Assembly: GCA_000708835.1 (NCBI GenBank)
Contig: DF237768.1
Location: forward strand, 1-30,807
Direction of reading: 5' to 3'
Length of the DNA stretch: 30,807 nucleotides
Source of the DNA: Klebsormidium nitens
Taxonomy: Eukaryota > Streptophyta > Klebsormidiophyceae > Klebsormidiales > Klebsormidiaceae
Shown here: positions 11,701-19,305 of the stretch, one piece after another
How positions within the stretch are numbered: the first letter of the stretch is position 1
Layout: the number at the start of each line of letters is the position of its first letter
The notes under the pieces: generated by a model
Told to the model about the DNA's origin: nothing
Seen by the model: the letters and a program-made list of their open reading frames with translations, nothing else
Database searches by the model: none
Translations under genes and position numbers: made by a program

Positions 11701-13623
11701 GTAGAATGCAAGCAATTGTTGTGTCAACACTATCCAAAAGTCGTGCGCTTGACGGCCAAGACTTCAACACTTGCACCTTTCTATACTTCGTAGTACATGT
11801 GAGCTGAGTGGTATTATAGGTGACAGAGGAGGCTGATTCGTTACCACATGAGACTCAACTCCCAATGTGCTCTGCTCCTCCCTTCTAACCAGATCTTCCC
11901 AATCTTTTTCCTTTTTTATCTTTTCCTCTTTTGTTGAATTTCCTCGGAGGGGAGAGATTTTCCCAATCTGCACCCCTCGTCTTACACAGTCTGACAAAAC
12001 TTTCTTTGCGTTACCTTGAAAAAAAAGCGCAGGATCTTCGTGCCGACTGCCTTTCAACAAAAGGTTCTGAAAGGTCTTCCGTGCATTCAAATAGCATATC
12101 GAAAATGAGAAGCGCACCTGTTCCACTTGGATAAACTTGCGGTCTGGATTGAACGCCAGGCTTTGGACCACTGTGTCTAAAGTCCAGTCCACATGTCCCA
12201 CCTGCACGAGAGAACAGAATTCAAAACCTGTGAAGCGGTTGGTTTTGCATGCTTGAGAATTTGGATCTCCAGAGAAGATACCGTCCTTTTCCTTTAACAA
12301 TGTTGGGTTATGCCCTTCAAAAGGAAGCCCCAGGAAATGGTGGCAATAATTTGCACACAGAAGGAGAAGATGTGAAGAAGTTGAGGCATGCTGTTGCCAC
12401 GTTTTGGCCCGAAGGCTACTCAGATGAGTCGTCAAAAAGTGCCAGTGAGAAAAATTCACGCAAGGGCATCCTAGCAAGGATTTGGACGCACAAAATTTTG
12501 AGATGCACGTTTGCAGCGTCCCCCGTTTACCACTAGACCGTCAACAAGCGCTTAACCCAGAATGGGTGTCCCCATAGCCCAGGGATAACAAAAGAGTGCA
12601 TTGAAGCATTCCAAGCAGCGTGTTTGTGAATCATGATTGTTACGCTCGTGGCGCCTCCAAACACGAGAGGAAACTCTGTGGAGGTGACAGGTCAAAAGGG
12701 GTCAAGTGGCAGCATACCTTGCCAGCTGGCACACGCTCACAATGCTTGCAATCTGGATTATGTTGATCTACGACTAATGCTGTTGATTCAGCTCACTCTG
12801 CTTTCACATCCTTGGAATTGCACGTAATATGATGACTTCAAGTGGCAATGTGATTGACGATGGACTGATGATGCCGGTTGATTGATGTTGCCCCACTTTG
12901 ATTCACATTGGACATTTATATTACACGTTAGGCGCCACCACATTTTGACGCGTCACACGGTGGCGGCCACCGCTCTATTCCTAACTTCGATCAGCTACGG
13001 TGCACAGTGAAAGTTTCCTGAACCCAAATTGGACGAGTATATGACAGAATAGCGCCACCACATTCTGAGACAAGTTACACGATGGCGGCCGCCACTCTAC
13101 TTCTGACCACAATCAGCTACGGCGCACAGCGCCAGTTTCTTTATCCACGTGGGGCGATGATTGACTCAGCTGGCGCCACCACAGATCCAATGTATTACAC
13201 GATGGTTGCCGACACTTTATTCTTGACCACTCAGCTACGGCGCATAGTAGTCGTGATGCTCCACCCTCTGTAATGAGCTTGCTTTGCTCAATGCTGCATA
13301 CAGCTGAACAGAGGCAAAGAATAAAGAAGAAAAAGAGGGGAAAGGAGAGAGAAAAGGATATGCGAAGCTAAACTCACCCCACTTTGCTGGTCCATCCCTC
13401 TATTCGTGCCTAAGAAGTACTGGTCAACGGTCTTCAACCAGCCAACGTCGTCATGGCTGTGCATCACAAAATGCACATTCAGTTTGTCCTTTACAGGAGC
13501 TGAGCTCGTGTTGTACTCAATTGGGGGTGCTTTGCAAGTTTGGCCTACCGCTGTTGGGATAATGAAAAGCAACTGAAGCAATGTGGTGCATATCAGCACT
13601 TGCGCAAGCGGCGCCCCCGCCAT
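2526..13623 (-). CDS. Lysosomal/vacuolar-type alpha-mannosidase (GH38), 13 exons, 3' end not seen
   Basis: Glycoside hydrolase family 38 class II alpha-mannosidases remove alpha-linked mannose from N-glycans and free oligomannosides in the lysosome or vacuole using a zinc ion. Exons joined in order: 13623-13378, 12201-12118, 11586-11498, 10269-10095, 9350-9231, 8791-8708, 8125-7940, 7209-7109, 6413-6320, 5264-5097, 4165-4034, 3418-3353, 2799-2526. These give about 606 codons in one frame, with exon 7 needing special splicing. A signal peptide covers about residues 1-27. HSHDDVGW (55-62) supplies zinc ligands H57 and D59, WQIDPFGHS supplies the nucleophile D183, and [10 protein letters not shown] (about 422-431) supplies the third-domain zinc histidine. 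All internal borders are GT-AG except the exon 7 acceptor. Family members are about 1,000 residues, so roughly 400 C-terminal residues are missing. They lie beyond the left edge or are lost. Residue identities look closest to land-plant homologues. Confidence 0.95.
2801..3030 (-). repeat. Partial copies around the intron 12/exon 13 junction
   Basis: A copy starting at 2980 after TTTTGACAG reads VVLLYH, matching VVLVYN at the start of exon 13, 181 bp upstream of it. Between the two, an intron stretch resembling GAACAGTTTTGGGTTAAGCA recurs at about 2803, 2843 and 2885 with a period near 40 bp, and again near 2990. Confidence 0.75.
3353..3418 (-). CDS. Alpha-mannosidase exon 12
   Basis: A 22-codon exon, phase 0, encoding [14 protein letters not shown] and ending AWSAL before [14 protein letters not shown] is a conserved pair-of-cysteines motif of the family. 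Acceptor TTTCGACAG. It carries an NIS N-glycosylation sequon. Confidence 0.85.
4034..4165 (-). CDS. Alpha-mannosidase exon 11
   Basis: 44 codons, [15 protein letters not shown] then a proline- and lysine-rich linker ending ILQQ. Acceptor CTGCGCAG, donor CAG/GTGAGT. The start matches the AE..V..SL..L motif that follows the YAKRLA helix in homologues. The linker is variable. Confidence 0.85.
4506..4580 (+). other. Foldable element with a tRNA-like B box, in intron 10
   Basis: GCCCCAACTCAAAA and TTTTGGGTTGGGGC form a 14-bp stem with one mismatch. Inside lie AAGGGT/ACCCTT, a perfect 6-bp stem, and GGTTCGAGTCC, an exact match to the pol III B box. The T-stem is one mismatch short, the anticodon-like loop has 10 bases, and no A box was found, so it is not a normal tRNA. 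It may be a tRNA-derived relic. Confidence 0.45.
5097..5264 (-). CDS. Alpha-mannosidase exon 10: HHD zinc histidine and start of middle domain
   Basis: 56 codons, phase 0 at both ends. [30 protein letters not shown] and [13 protein letters not shown] match the strongly conserved helical middle domain, and the QHHD histidine completes the zinc site. Donor GAG/GTGGGC. Four fragments of its first 19 codons lie upstream. Confidence 0.95.
5300..5705 (-). repeat. Four tandem partial copies of the intron 9/exon 10 junction
   Basis: Copies of the acceptor and the first 19 or so codons of exon 10 start at 5357, 5448, 5570 and 5686 (true exon: 5264). Spacing is 93, 91, 122 and 116 bp. The best reads [19 protein letters not shown] and then meets a stop. 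Each keeps an AG at the border, and each carries an upstream intron stretch with ATCATAGGCT. They diverge in graded fashion, suggesting repeated events. Confidence 0.95.
5823..5885. repeat. 14-bp tandem repeat in intron 9
   Basis: The unit CCCATCTATTCAAA occurs four times in a row (5823-5878) with one substitution in the second, plus a partial fifth copy. Confidence 0.95.
6320..6413 (-). CDS. Alpha-mannosidase exon 9
   Basis: One base plus 31 codons: [28 protein letters not shown]. The leading G completes the split proline codon of exon 8. Acceptor CTTCTCAG, donor CAG/GTAATA. It is too short and too far from its neighbours to be found without homology. Confidence 0.9.
7109..7209 (-). CDS. 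Alpha-mannosidase exon 8
   Basis: 33 codons plus two bases. It encodes [20 protein letters not shown] and [10 protein letters not shown], split CC/GTGAGT. Acceptor ATTTCGCAG. The order YSTP then [11 protein letters not shown] is diagnostic of GH38 class II enzymes. Confidence 0.92.
7940..8125 (-). CDS. Alpha-mannosidase exon 7, with its homologous acceptor altered
   Basis: 62 codons by homology: [14 protein letters not shown], then [13 protein letters not shown] and DKLVHHLNQ, with donor CAA/GTAGGT. The base pair just before GAC-GAC reads AA, so no AG sits at the homologous border. The nearest AG is one base inside the exon and would shift the frame. An intact acceptor 147 bp upstream (exon start 8272) leads through an open, in-phase stretch of 49 codons into this exon, so the real exon may be 8272-7940. 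Confidence 0.85.
8126..8345 (-). repeat. Tandem copies of the intron 6/exon 7 junction
   Basis: One long copy starts at 8272 after CCCCGCAG and matches about 100 bp of exon 7 with a single-base deletion plus substitutions. Its adjoining intron sequence (GATGACGTCAT and CTAGACGAT) is also duplicated. A third, partial copy lies at about 8282-8345. The long copy's acceptor is intact, unlike the one at exon 7 itself. Confidence 0.92.
8547..8665 (-). mobile_element. MITE-like element, copy 3 (decayed, in intron 6)
   Basis: Read on the minus strand it shares ACCAGCCTGAGGCG, GGTACAGGTGCGGAG and GAGTGTTGGGGTAGGAGCT with the other two copies in the same order. Inverted repeats are mostly lost. It lies about 45 bp past the exon 6 donor. 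Confidence 0.6.
8708..8791 (-). CDS. Alpha-mannosidase exon 6
   Basis: 28 codons, acceptor TCTACAG, donor CAG/GTGACC. It encodes [20 protein letters not shown] and ends TPSIQ. In plant homologues the next residues are DDP, which is exactly where the exon 7 homology starts. Confidence 0.88.
9231..9350 (-). CDS. Alpha-mannosidase exon 5
   Basis: 40 codons, phase 0 at both ends. [15 protein letters not shown] and [12 protein letters not shown] match the family. Acceptor TTTCGCAG, donor GAG/GTGAGG. A 5' fragment of this exon lies 147 bp upstream. Confidence 0.93.
9437..9515 (-). repeat. Partial copy of the intron 4/exon 5 junction
   Basis: A GGCAG acceptor is followed at 9497 by [15 protein letters not shown], a near copy of the first 15 or so codons of exon 5, then divergence and a stop. 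It lies 147 bp upstream of the true exon start. Intron sequence around AAAGCC is shared too. Confidence 0.93.
10095..10269 (-). CDS. Alpha-mannosidase exon 4: catalytic nucleophile
   Basis: One base plus 58 codons, donor GAG/GTAAGG at 10094. It encodes [14 protein letters not shown] and WQIDPFGHS, where D183 of the joined protein is the expected nucleophile. Its first 26 or so codons are repeated upstream in intron 3 (see the array at 10356-11045). Confidence 0.95.
10356..11045 (-). repeat. Tandem partial copies of the intron 3/exon 4 junction
   Basis: Extra acceptor plus exon-start copies begin at 10435, 10579, 10736 and, more decayed, 11018 (true exon: 10269). Spacing is 166, 144, 157 and 282 bp. 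The first three repeat about 17-26 exon codons ([16 protein letters not shown]) almost unchanged, along with intron sequence containing GGTAAGGGTTTCAG and AAAGATATATG. The fourth keeps only NGGW. Copy 2 changes HDEA to HDGA. All retain GCAG. High identity suggests recent duplication. None can replace exon 4 because they lack the nucleophile motif. Confidence 0.95.
11427..11490. repeat. 23-bp tandem repeat in intron 3
   Basis: Two full units (11427-11449 and 11450-11472) of AAAGCCTGAAACATTT-like sequence and a partial third, ending just downstream of the exon 3 donor. Confidence 0.8.
11498..11586 (-). CDS. Alpha-mannosidase exon 3: AFF..WW motif
   Basis: 29 codons plus two bases. It starts [11 protein letters not shown] after TTGCAG and ends [10 protein letters not shown], split at GT/GTGAGG. 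The GT joins the first C of exon 4 to make valine, giving the expected LEFVNGGW junction. Confidence 0.9.
12118..12201 (-). CDS. Alpha-mannosidase exon 2
   Basis: 28 codons, phase 0 at both ends, acceptor GCAG, donor CAG/GTGCGC. It encodes VDWTLDTVV and RKFIQVEQ, aligning with the segment between the zinc motif and the AFF..WW motif of the family. A longer minus-strand open frame (11764-12477) runs through it by chance. Confidence 0.9.
12932..13245. repeat. 120-bp tandem repeat in mannosidase intron 1
   Basis: Units start at 12932, 13052 and 13173, each with GCGCCACCACA, followed by TTACACGATGG-type sequence and ATCAGCTACGGCGCA. There are about 2.6 copies at roughly 70-80% identity. It does not resemble exon 2 or any mannosidase exon. 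A plus-strand open frame across it is a by-product of the repeat. Confidence 0.9.
13378..13623 (-). CDS. Alpha-mannosidase exon 1: signal peptide and zinc-binding HDD motif
   Basis: 82 codons, ending in phase 0 before a GTGAGT donor at 13377. The ATG is the first in frame, sits in a CAACCAATGGC context, and opens a hydrophobic leader of about 27 residues. The mature start is followed by [16 protein letters not shown], the GH38 N-terminal zinc site. Confidence 0.93.
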
Positions 13624-14408
13624 TGGTTGCCTTTCTCAGGACCCCGCAGATTGGGTTTCATTTGACTGTTCGAGAGCAAACACTTCCTCTGCAGCTGAGC
13701 GATGCAGAAGCGCGGCCATTTTCCATTTGCCAGGGCTAAGCAGATAGCCTTAGGTACTCTGGAAGCTGAGAGGTGAAGCGGCACCTTTCCGCTACTCTCC
13801 TAGGTACCGTACCGGTATACCGAAATGTCCTAGCCGCTCAGAGCGCACTGCACCTACGTACTTCGAAGTTCGGTACATTCTTTGGCGAAGGCGGTCCGTT
13901 CTCACGTCGTCAAGATACGGTAACTTACCTACCGTATGTAGTGACGCCACTTTCCACAATGATCAGTATGATGATGATACTAAATGTACCACGTGGGACT
14001 CCGATATGATCTAGGTTGACGTGCTACAAGGCTCCAGCTGCAAACCATTACCACACGTCGGTAACGGATGATCCCAGGATGAGCTCGGAGTCTGTGCACG
14101 AAAATAGTTATGCAGCTTGAGTGTCATCAAAACTCTCTCACATTTTCTGCTTTGCTCTCAGCGCGTGAAGCTTTCTCGGTTTCTGCCGCCCCTTCCCTTT
14201 CATACATCAGCGACAAGAAGGTTCTACCGTAAATCCATCCTTCTGACGAGCCGTTTTGTTTGCGTTGGCCGCACCCCCGTGATAATCATCAATTCGCCAT
14301 AACGAGGTGCTTTGCAAGATTCTTGTTGAAGGAAAACATCCCCGGTCATTCTTTTAGCAGGAGCTTGAGTGATACACACTACAGAGAAGGGAATTTGAGC
14401 GTGGAAGA
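13624..14408. promoter_or_regulatory. Divergent intergenic region with a GTAC-core cluster
   Basis: This 785-bp gap separates the two start codons and must contain both 5' UTRs and promoters. Six GTAC cores lie between about 13752 and 13990, where about one is expected by chance. Two overlap in TAGGTACCGTACCGG near 13801. An 8-bp inverted pair ATACGGTA / TACCGTAT sits near 13914-13937. GTAC is the core of copper-response elements in green algae, but that role here is a guess. No clear TATA box was identified. Confidence 0.5.
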
Positions 14409-14515
14409 ATGACGGGCAAGGCAAAGCCCAAAAAGCACACTGCAAAAGAACTGGCGGCAAAGGCGGACGCAGCGCTGACGAATCGGGGGGGCGGTGTTGC
14501 TGGAAAGGTTGACAG
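14409..14515 (+). CDS. Zinc-finger gene exon 1
   Basis: 35 codons plus AG before GTGCGT. The ATG follows GGAAGA and is the only start giving the conserved MTGKxKPKKHTAKE N-terminus. Confidence 0.92.
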
Positions 14516-17500
14516 GTGCGTCATGCAACGGGAATCCTGATGCTATATCCGGTCTGTCGTCTTGTCTTTCAAGTCTTTGAGATGCCCTGCCTTTGTTAGG
14601 CATTGCTCTGATAGGCAATGGATCTCAAGATCTCAAGCGCCATATGATTGTAACACAAGTTACACAGGTAGACCGGAACAGATTGAAAGGTGGTAATCAG
14701 AACTGGTGTCCCGCATTTTTGACTGGTTTTAGGGTTTCATGGTGTTCTTGGCCTGCCTCTTTTGGAGGCGTCAAGTTTCCTCAAAGTGGCACCGCAAATC
14801 CCATGGCATTCAGGTCCTAATCTGCAGAGCTATTGCTAATTGCTGGTTTGAGGGGCCGGCTGAACTTTGTGAGATTCGTCTCTGTTTGCTCTGGCGTTGC
14901 ATAGCAGATTTGGCCACCGACCAACGATGGTGTTTGACACTATGCCACTCTCTCTTTTTGGTCAGTGTGCAGGGATGCTCTTTCTGACTCCGGTTGGTTC
15001 CCGTGTGCTTTACGCCTATGACAAAGTTGCACTGCTTTGGCCGGCTGGGTTTTGGCGACCTGTTCCGCTGTTTTGAAGCCTGACTTCTGTGTAATTGGTG
15101 CAGCAGTCCTGGTTTATGTTAACCTGCATCTAGCAACTGAAGTTTCCAATCTCCGAGTATCTCCATAAGTATGTGTTTGCCAATGTTGGCCTCTGCTCGT
15201 TACCAGAGTCTCATTACCTGCTTATGGTGGTTGGGGCCATTCATCAAGTACCGCTCTGTTCACCCTTCTTTTGTTGAATCAGCTGAAAGTGGTTCTAGTC
15301 CGGCAGCAGCTTGTTCACCAGTTTGATTCTGCTTTGAAACTTCAAAGCGTGAATACTGGTTGCTCTAAATGACTCTTTGTTGTTTGGATGGTGGTCAGAG
15401 GTTTCCCCTCTGTTCTAAAATTTTGACAGAGCTTCAGCAGTGAAGAAAGTTTTGTAAGAGAGAAATACGACCAATCAGGGTGGCTAGAGCTCTATGCTGA
15501 TCATAAAAGAAGAATCCGTATCGATTTAGAAGCCTTGCGTCACCTGTTTTGGAGCTTAAAGAGTGCAATCTTTTGGTGCCTCCAACCAAAGAAGCAGTTG
15601 CAACTTCAAAGACGCTCCTTGAAAGGGACCTCCTCCCATCCCCTCTGGTTCGGAAACATTTCTTTGAGAGTTCAGTCATTGTGGCATCGTTGACGCCCTG
15701 AGCTCTGATGCTTGAAGCAACTTTCTGAATCAGTCGCCCTGGCATACAGTACCTACGTCCAAGAAATGAAGTTATGTACCTTGAAGAGTCTGTCAGTCTC
15801 TGTGTGTGCCAGTGTTGAAGGATGTCAACGCTGAATGCTGCGGCCTTTTCCACAGAATTCCGAAATTGAGTCTCTCCCATCAAGCTTAAGGACTGTCGAG
15901 GCTTTTGATACACTCACTAAGGGTGCAGCTGCCTCTGATCCAATAGTTGGCTTCCTTGGGGCTACGTTTATAATCCTACCGTGGGGGTGTTCGCAGCATT
16001 GGCAAGGCCATCACAAATTTGTTAGTCATCAAACTCAGTCGCGTAGTGAATAAGCTTCCAGGTTCCGAGATGGTCTACGTTGCTTTCGGTTGAACATCCT
16101 CCACCCCAGATTGCGGGACCTGTCGACATGCTTTACTTAACCTGGGTCAGGCGTGACCCCATTCGTTTTTCGTCCGGTTAACACAGGAAGTCTGCTGTTC
16201 TTTGGTTGTGTAGCTTGGGGCTTGACTACACTGGCTAGTCAAGTTAAGCCAACAAGTCCGCATGCCAGATTCGATTGACTCTAAGGCTCTGGAGTGTTCA
16301 TTGAATTCTGGCTTGTCTCTGCAGGTTAGGACTTGACAAAGGCGGCCACGCAAAGTATGCATGCCAGATCTGCAAGCCACCATCATATTGAATTGTTAGA
16401 TGGTGTAATCATTCTCTCCGTTTGTCGTTGCAGGTTAGGACTTGATAAAGGCGGCCTTGCAAATTACGCTTTCCACACCTCCAAAGTGTCCGTCCTTTTT
16501 TGGCCTTTGCAGGGCAGGGTTGACAAAAGCGTTCGTGAACGCATCGGCAAAGACACTATTGTCCAGGTTTCTGGAGCGTCCAATTCTAACTTTTTCGGTT
16601 TCTATTTGCAGGTTAGGGCTTGACAAAGGCGGCCACGCAAAGTACGCATGCCAGATCTGCAAAGCCACTGCGCCGGACACCAAAAGTATGCAGATCCATT
16701 GGGAAGCCAAGCATCCAAAGCTACCATGGGACCCCGAAAAGGTGAGGCTTTCGAAGAAAGTTTGGTTTTTTTTGTCCAGCGTCTCCATCCCTAATAAGCT
16801 GGGTTAAGGCACAGTTAGAATCCGAGTCAAGTCGGCTTGGCGCCTCGTATTTCCAAACGATGGTCACTTGCTGTTCTGACGGCCCTCAGCCAAGCAAGGC
16901 TGATTTTTTTTATTCGATGATTGCTAGTCTAGCCGTTTAGGCAAAGAGCGACTCGGGTCCCAGAGGTTGGTTATCATTGGTGACCGAAGGTTATGGGATG
17001 ATTTGCGAAACTGTTGGGAAGCTTTGGATATTTTATTGTCGTAATCTGTGCGAGTTCTGGTGGTTGCAGATGTAGACAACGTAGTTCTGCAATCTCTCGT
17101 TATCTAGAATCTGTCGTTTTGTTAGTATAGTGTTGATAGCATAGTCGTTTGCAGACACCCTCCGGAAGAAAGGTTCTTATGTCCTACTGACTTCGAAACT
17201 AAAAGTCAGATTTTCGAAACAAGTCTCTTATTCGGGGCTTCCCAGTCCGACTACTCCCTGGGCACGTTAAAGAGCAGGCCTTCCTTGCCGTCGATTCACT
17301 TCTGCTCTTTCGTAGTTGTCAAAAAAAGAACAAACTGTACCGAAACGAGAAAGCCAAGAAAAGGAGAAAGCTTCGTTGCGTTCTGGCTTCCGTCTTTATG
17401 CAGGTGCATTAAACAGAACAGGATTACTTTTGGAGGAGTTTGAGGGCCAATAAGTGGACAGCGCATCTCCAGCGATTTACCCGCTCTCCCTTCGAACCTT

Positions 17501-17635
17501 TCAAATTGATGCCTGGTGCGCGTAAGTGGTCGAGACTCGTATTGGCTTTCAATCACGCAGATCATCGACCAACACGCTGCCATAGACGCCGCCAACAAAG
17601 CGAAACCGGGTATACGAGGAAGTATCAAGAAGTAG
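14409..17635 (+). CDS. Small C2H2 zinc-finger protein (ZNF706/At2g23090-like), 3 exons
   Basis: Exons 14409-14515, 16612-16741 and 17561-17635 join to a complete 103-residue protein. Exon 1 is lysine-rich (MTGKAKPKKHTAKEL, then TNRGGG), like the N-terminus of plant members. Exon 2 holds one zinc finger: CQIC, 12 residues, H, four residues, H, in the context KHPKLPWDPEK, very close to the human ZNF706 signature. Exon 3 ends KPGIRGSIKK and stop, as plant members end in RGSLKK. Splice phases fit (AG/G; AAG/ATC), and all borders are GT-AG. The family's molecular role is poorly known, so nuclear or cytosolic location is inferred from composition. It is divergently arranged with the mannosidase. 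Intron 1 is 2,096 bp and contains four decayed copies of the exon 2 start. Confidence 0.92.
14516..16199 (+). other. Zinc-finger intron 1, upstream part
   Basis: About 1.7 kb, T-rich on the plus strand. Apart from the 159-codon minus-strand frame at 15434-15913, nothing is recognised. Confidence 0.7.
15434..15913 (-). pseudogene. Open frame of 159 codons in zinc-finger intron 1, possible transposase relic
   Basis: The product contains FLGRRYCMPGRLIQKVASSI and, further on, ELSKKCFRTRGDGRRSLS and VFEVATASL. This loosely recalls the N-terminal part of DDE-type (PIF/Harbinger) transposases, where an RYxMP-like motif precedes a helix and a later FR..G. block. No DDE residues follow, and the frame ends in TAG-free but unrelated sequence near the intron middle. 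It lies antisense to the host gene. Family assignment is a guess. Chance cannot be excluded. Confidence 0.3.
16200..16560 (+). repeat. Four tandem partial copies of the intron 1/exon 2 junction (zinc-finger gene)
   Basis: Junction copies start at 16214, 16325, 16434 and 16513, before the true exon at 16612 (spacing 111, 109, 79, 99 bp). Copy 16325 encodes LGLDKGGHAKYACQICK and then a stop a few codons on. Copy 16434 reads LGLDKGGLANYAFHTS, losing both cysteines. Copy 16513 and copy 16214 are more decayed. All but 16214 follow a CAG; 16214 follows TAG. Confidence 0.93.
16612..16741 (+). CDS. Zinc-finger gene exon 2 (C2H2 finger)
   Basis: One base plus 43 codons. LGLDKGGHAKYACQIC is followed by MQIHWEAKHPKLPWDPEK. 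Acceptor CTATTTGCAG, donor AAG/GTGAGG. This is the only one of five tandem junction copies that encodes the whole finger. Confidence 0.95.
17561..17635 (+). CDS. Zinc-finger gene exon 3 (C-terminus)
   Basis: 24 codons and TAG after the acceptor CAATCACGCAG. It ends PGIRGSIKK, the conserved tail of plant family members, which confirms both the splice and the frame. Confidence 0.9.
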   Translation: MIDQHAAIDAANKAKPGIRGSIKK

Positions 17636-18193
17636 GTCACGTGGCGTGCCAGACGGCGAGCCAATCTGCAAAGCAATGTGAGTGATGTGCAAACCAGCGG
17701 GCGGAGAGATCTGCCTCAAGCTTGCAACGGCAAGCAGCATCCTCGTCTCTCGTCAACTGCAGCGTATCTTCTGCAGCCTGCGGCATCGGCTCAAGATTAC
17801 CAAGCTCAAAGGGGCCGTCTTGCTCAGCTCAGGCCTGGCGTTTCTAACATTCAACCTGATCAGACGGTTTCGTTTTCGTACCGCGGAAAGCGAGAGTTCC
17901 GAAAAATAAGTCGAAGCCTTCAGAGTCGCATACGCTGCTCCAGATAAGATGCTGCACGGCGATTTCAGGAACCCAATTGGAACCTGTTTTCTCATGTTTA
18001 TCGAACCAGATCCTTAACCAGGTTTTTCTCCAAATAGACGTCCTTGGACAGTAACAATTCCTCAAAAACGATCTTAGGAAGCGGCCGTTTGTTGCGAGTC
18101 GGTTTTTGCTAGCCTTGAGCCGGGACAGCATTTCCCCGATAACCTCAATTTCAAGGGCTTGTTCACACCGCTGGTGAAACGCGAAAGATAACA

Positions 18194-18520
18194 TCATGCT
18201 TCCTTCCAATCTAGACCAATGCTCGATCTTTCGAGAAGCTGTTCAGCTTGTCTCGAAGCGAGAAGTGATTTCTGTAGAGATTGACGTATTTGAGCAGCAA
18301 GTTGGTCGCAGACTGACGCGTTCGCTGGAACAATTGCGCGTGGCGCTTTTCTCTGGTGTTCTTTGGGAGTTTCCTCGAGAATCTGAAAATATTCATGAAC
18401 GGAGCCGCTTCTGACCACTCGTGACTGCTCCTCTTCTTTTCTGTCTTTGAAGAGAAGGAGCGCCCAGTGTTGAGTTCTCTGTTGCTCGTTTATTTCCCCT
18501 TTCTTCCTCCCTGTCTGCAT
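18194..18520 (-). CDS. Unidentified ORF, 108 codons
   Basis: ATG to TGA on the minus strand. The second half (QLAAQIRQSLQKSLLASRQA and following) is predicted helical and could form a coiled coil. The first half is lysine- and glutamate-rich. No family recognised. The overlapping plus-strand frames look less protein-like. Confidence 0.2.
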   Translation of the reverse strand: MQTGRKKGEINEQQRTQHWALLLFKDRKEEEQSRVVRSGSVHEYFQILEETPKEHQRKAPRAIVPANASVCDQLAAQIRQSLQKSLLASRQAEQLLERSSIGLDWKEA

Positions 18521-19305
18521 CGCTCCTTCTCACTGCCGGTAGTCAAACTCAATACGTAGCAGCGAAGAAGGCCCGTTCGTGGGTCAGAATACAGAACACT
18601 GGCCGCGATTATTGGAGCTGCCAATCTGAAGCCAAGTATGTTCTTCGGTTTGCAGGAAATAGCGGTTGTGGTCTCGGAAGCGTTTGGGGAATAGAGGGCT
18701 TTACAGGGAGTGCCCTAAGGGGATTGACTTCCAGCGTTACTTCAAAGCTTGCGCAGGGTTCGTTTTTTAGCATGTCCAAGTAGTGTGTCAAGGGAGATTC
18801 GACCAAGTTCGAGTTTACGTGCGAGCTCAGAATCTACGAACGTTCCTTGCACACGGGTTCTTAACAAGACTCAGTATCTGGAAATTGTCTTGGCTTAAAT
18901 CAGTGCCTACCCTCTTAGCTTTGGATCACGGCGAATCAAGACGATTTGTAGATACTTCAAATTCCAGATATCATGCCCTAAGCCAGCGAGAACGAGAAGT
19001 ATGTAGCTAGAGGATATCAAGGTAACAGTCTGTGTGCCAACGGTTGTTGTTGATGATTGATGGTTTCGATAATCGAGTTGGATAGTGACACAGCGGTCGG
19101 TCATTGTCAAGGTGGGCGGCAACGGCTGGCGAGACGGTGGTACCCATGGCGGCCACGGCGGTCAAGCTCGTATCGTGCTTAAGCTGGCCATCTAGTGAAA
19201 TGAATTGGGTTCAAGTTACCGTATATCATATGGCCTGAATTTGCCAAGACTTGGGGACAACTTGGGCTATGCTAGTATGGAAGCTAAGCTTTCTTTTCAG
19301 GATCT

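Noticed and set aside
11764-12477. 237-codon minus-strand open frame, the longest in the window
   Set aside because: Only its middle 28 codons (12118-12201) match the mannosidase. The rest is intron read through by chance, with good splice sites bordering the real exon.
13082-13273. Plus-strand open frame of 63 codons
   Set aside because: It is made from the 120-bp tandem repeat in mannosidase intron 1 and lies antisense to the gene.
16435-16788. 117-codon minus-strand open frame over zinc-finger exon 2
   Set aside because: It is the antisense shadow of the exon and its partial copies; splice sites and conserved residues are on the plus strand.
17682-17909. Plus-strand frame with a hydrophobic stretch and basic tail right after the zinc-finger stop codon
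   Set aside because: It lies where the 3' UTR should be, has no upstream promoter room, and matches no family I recognise.
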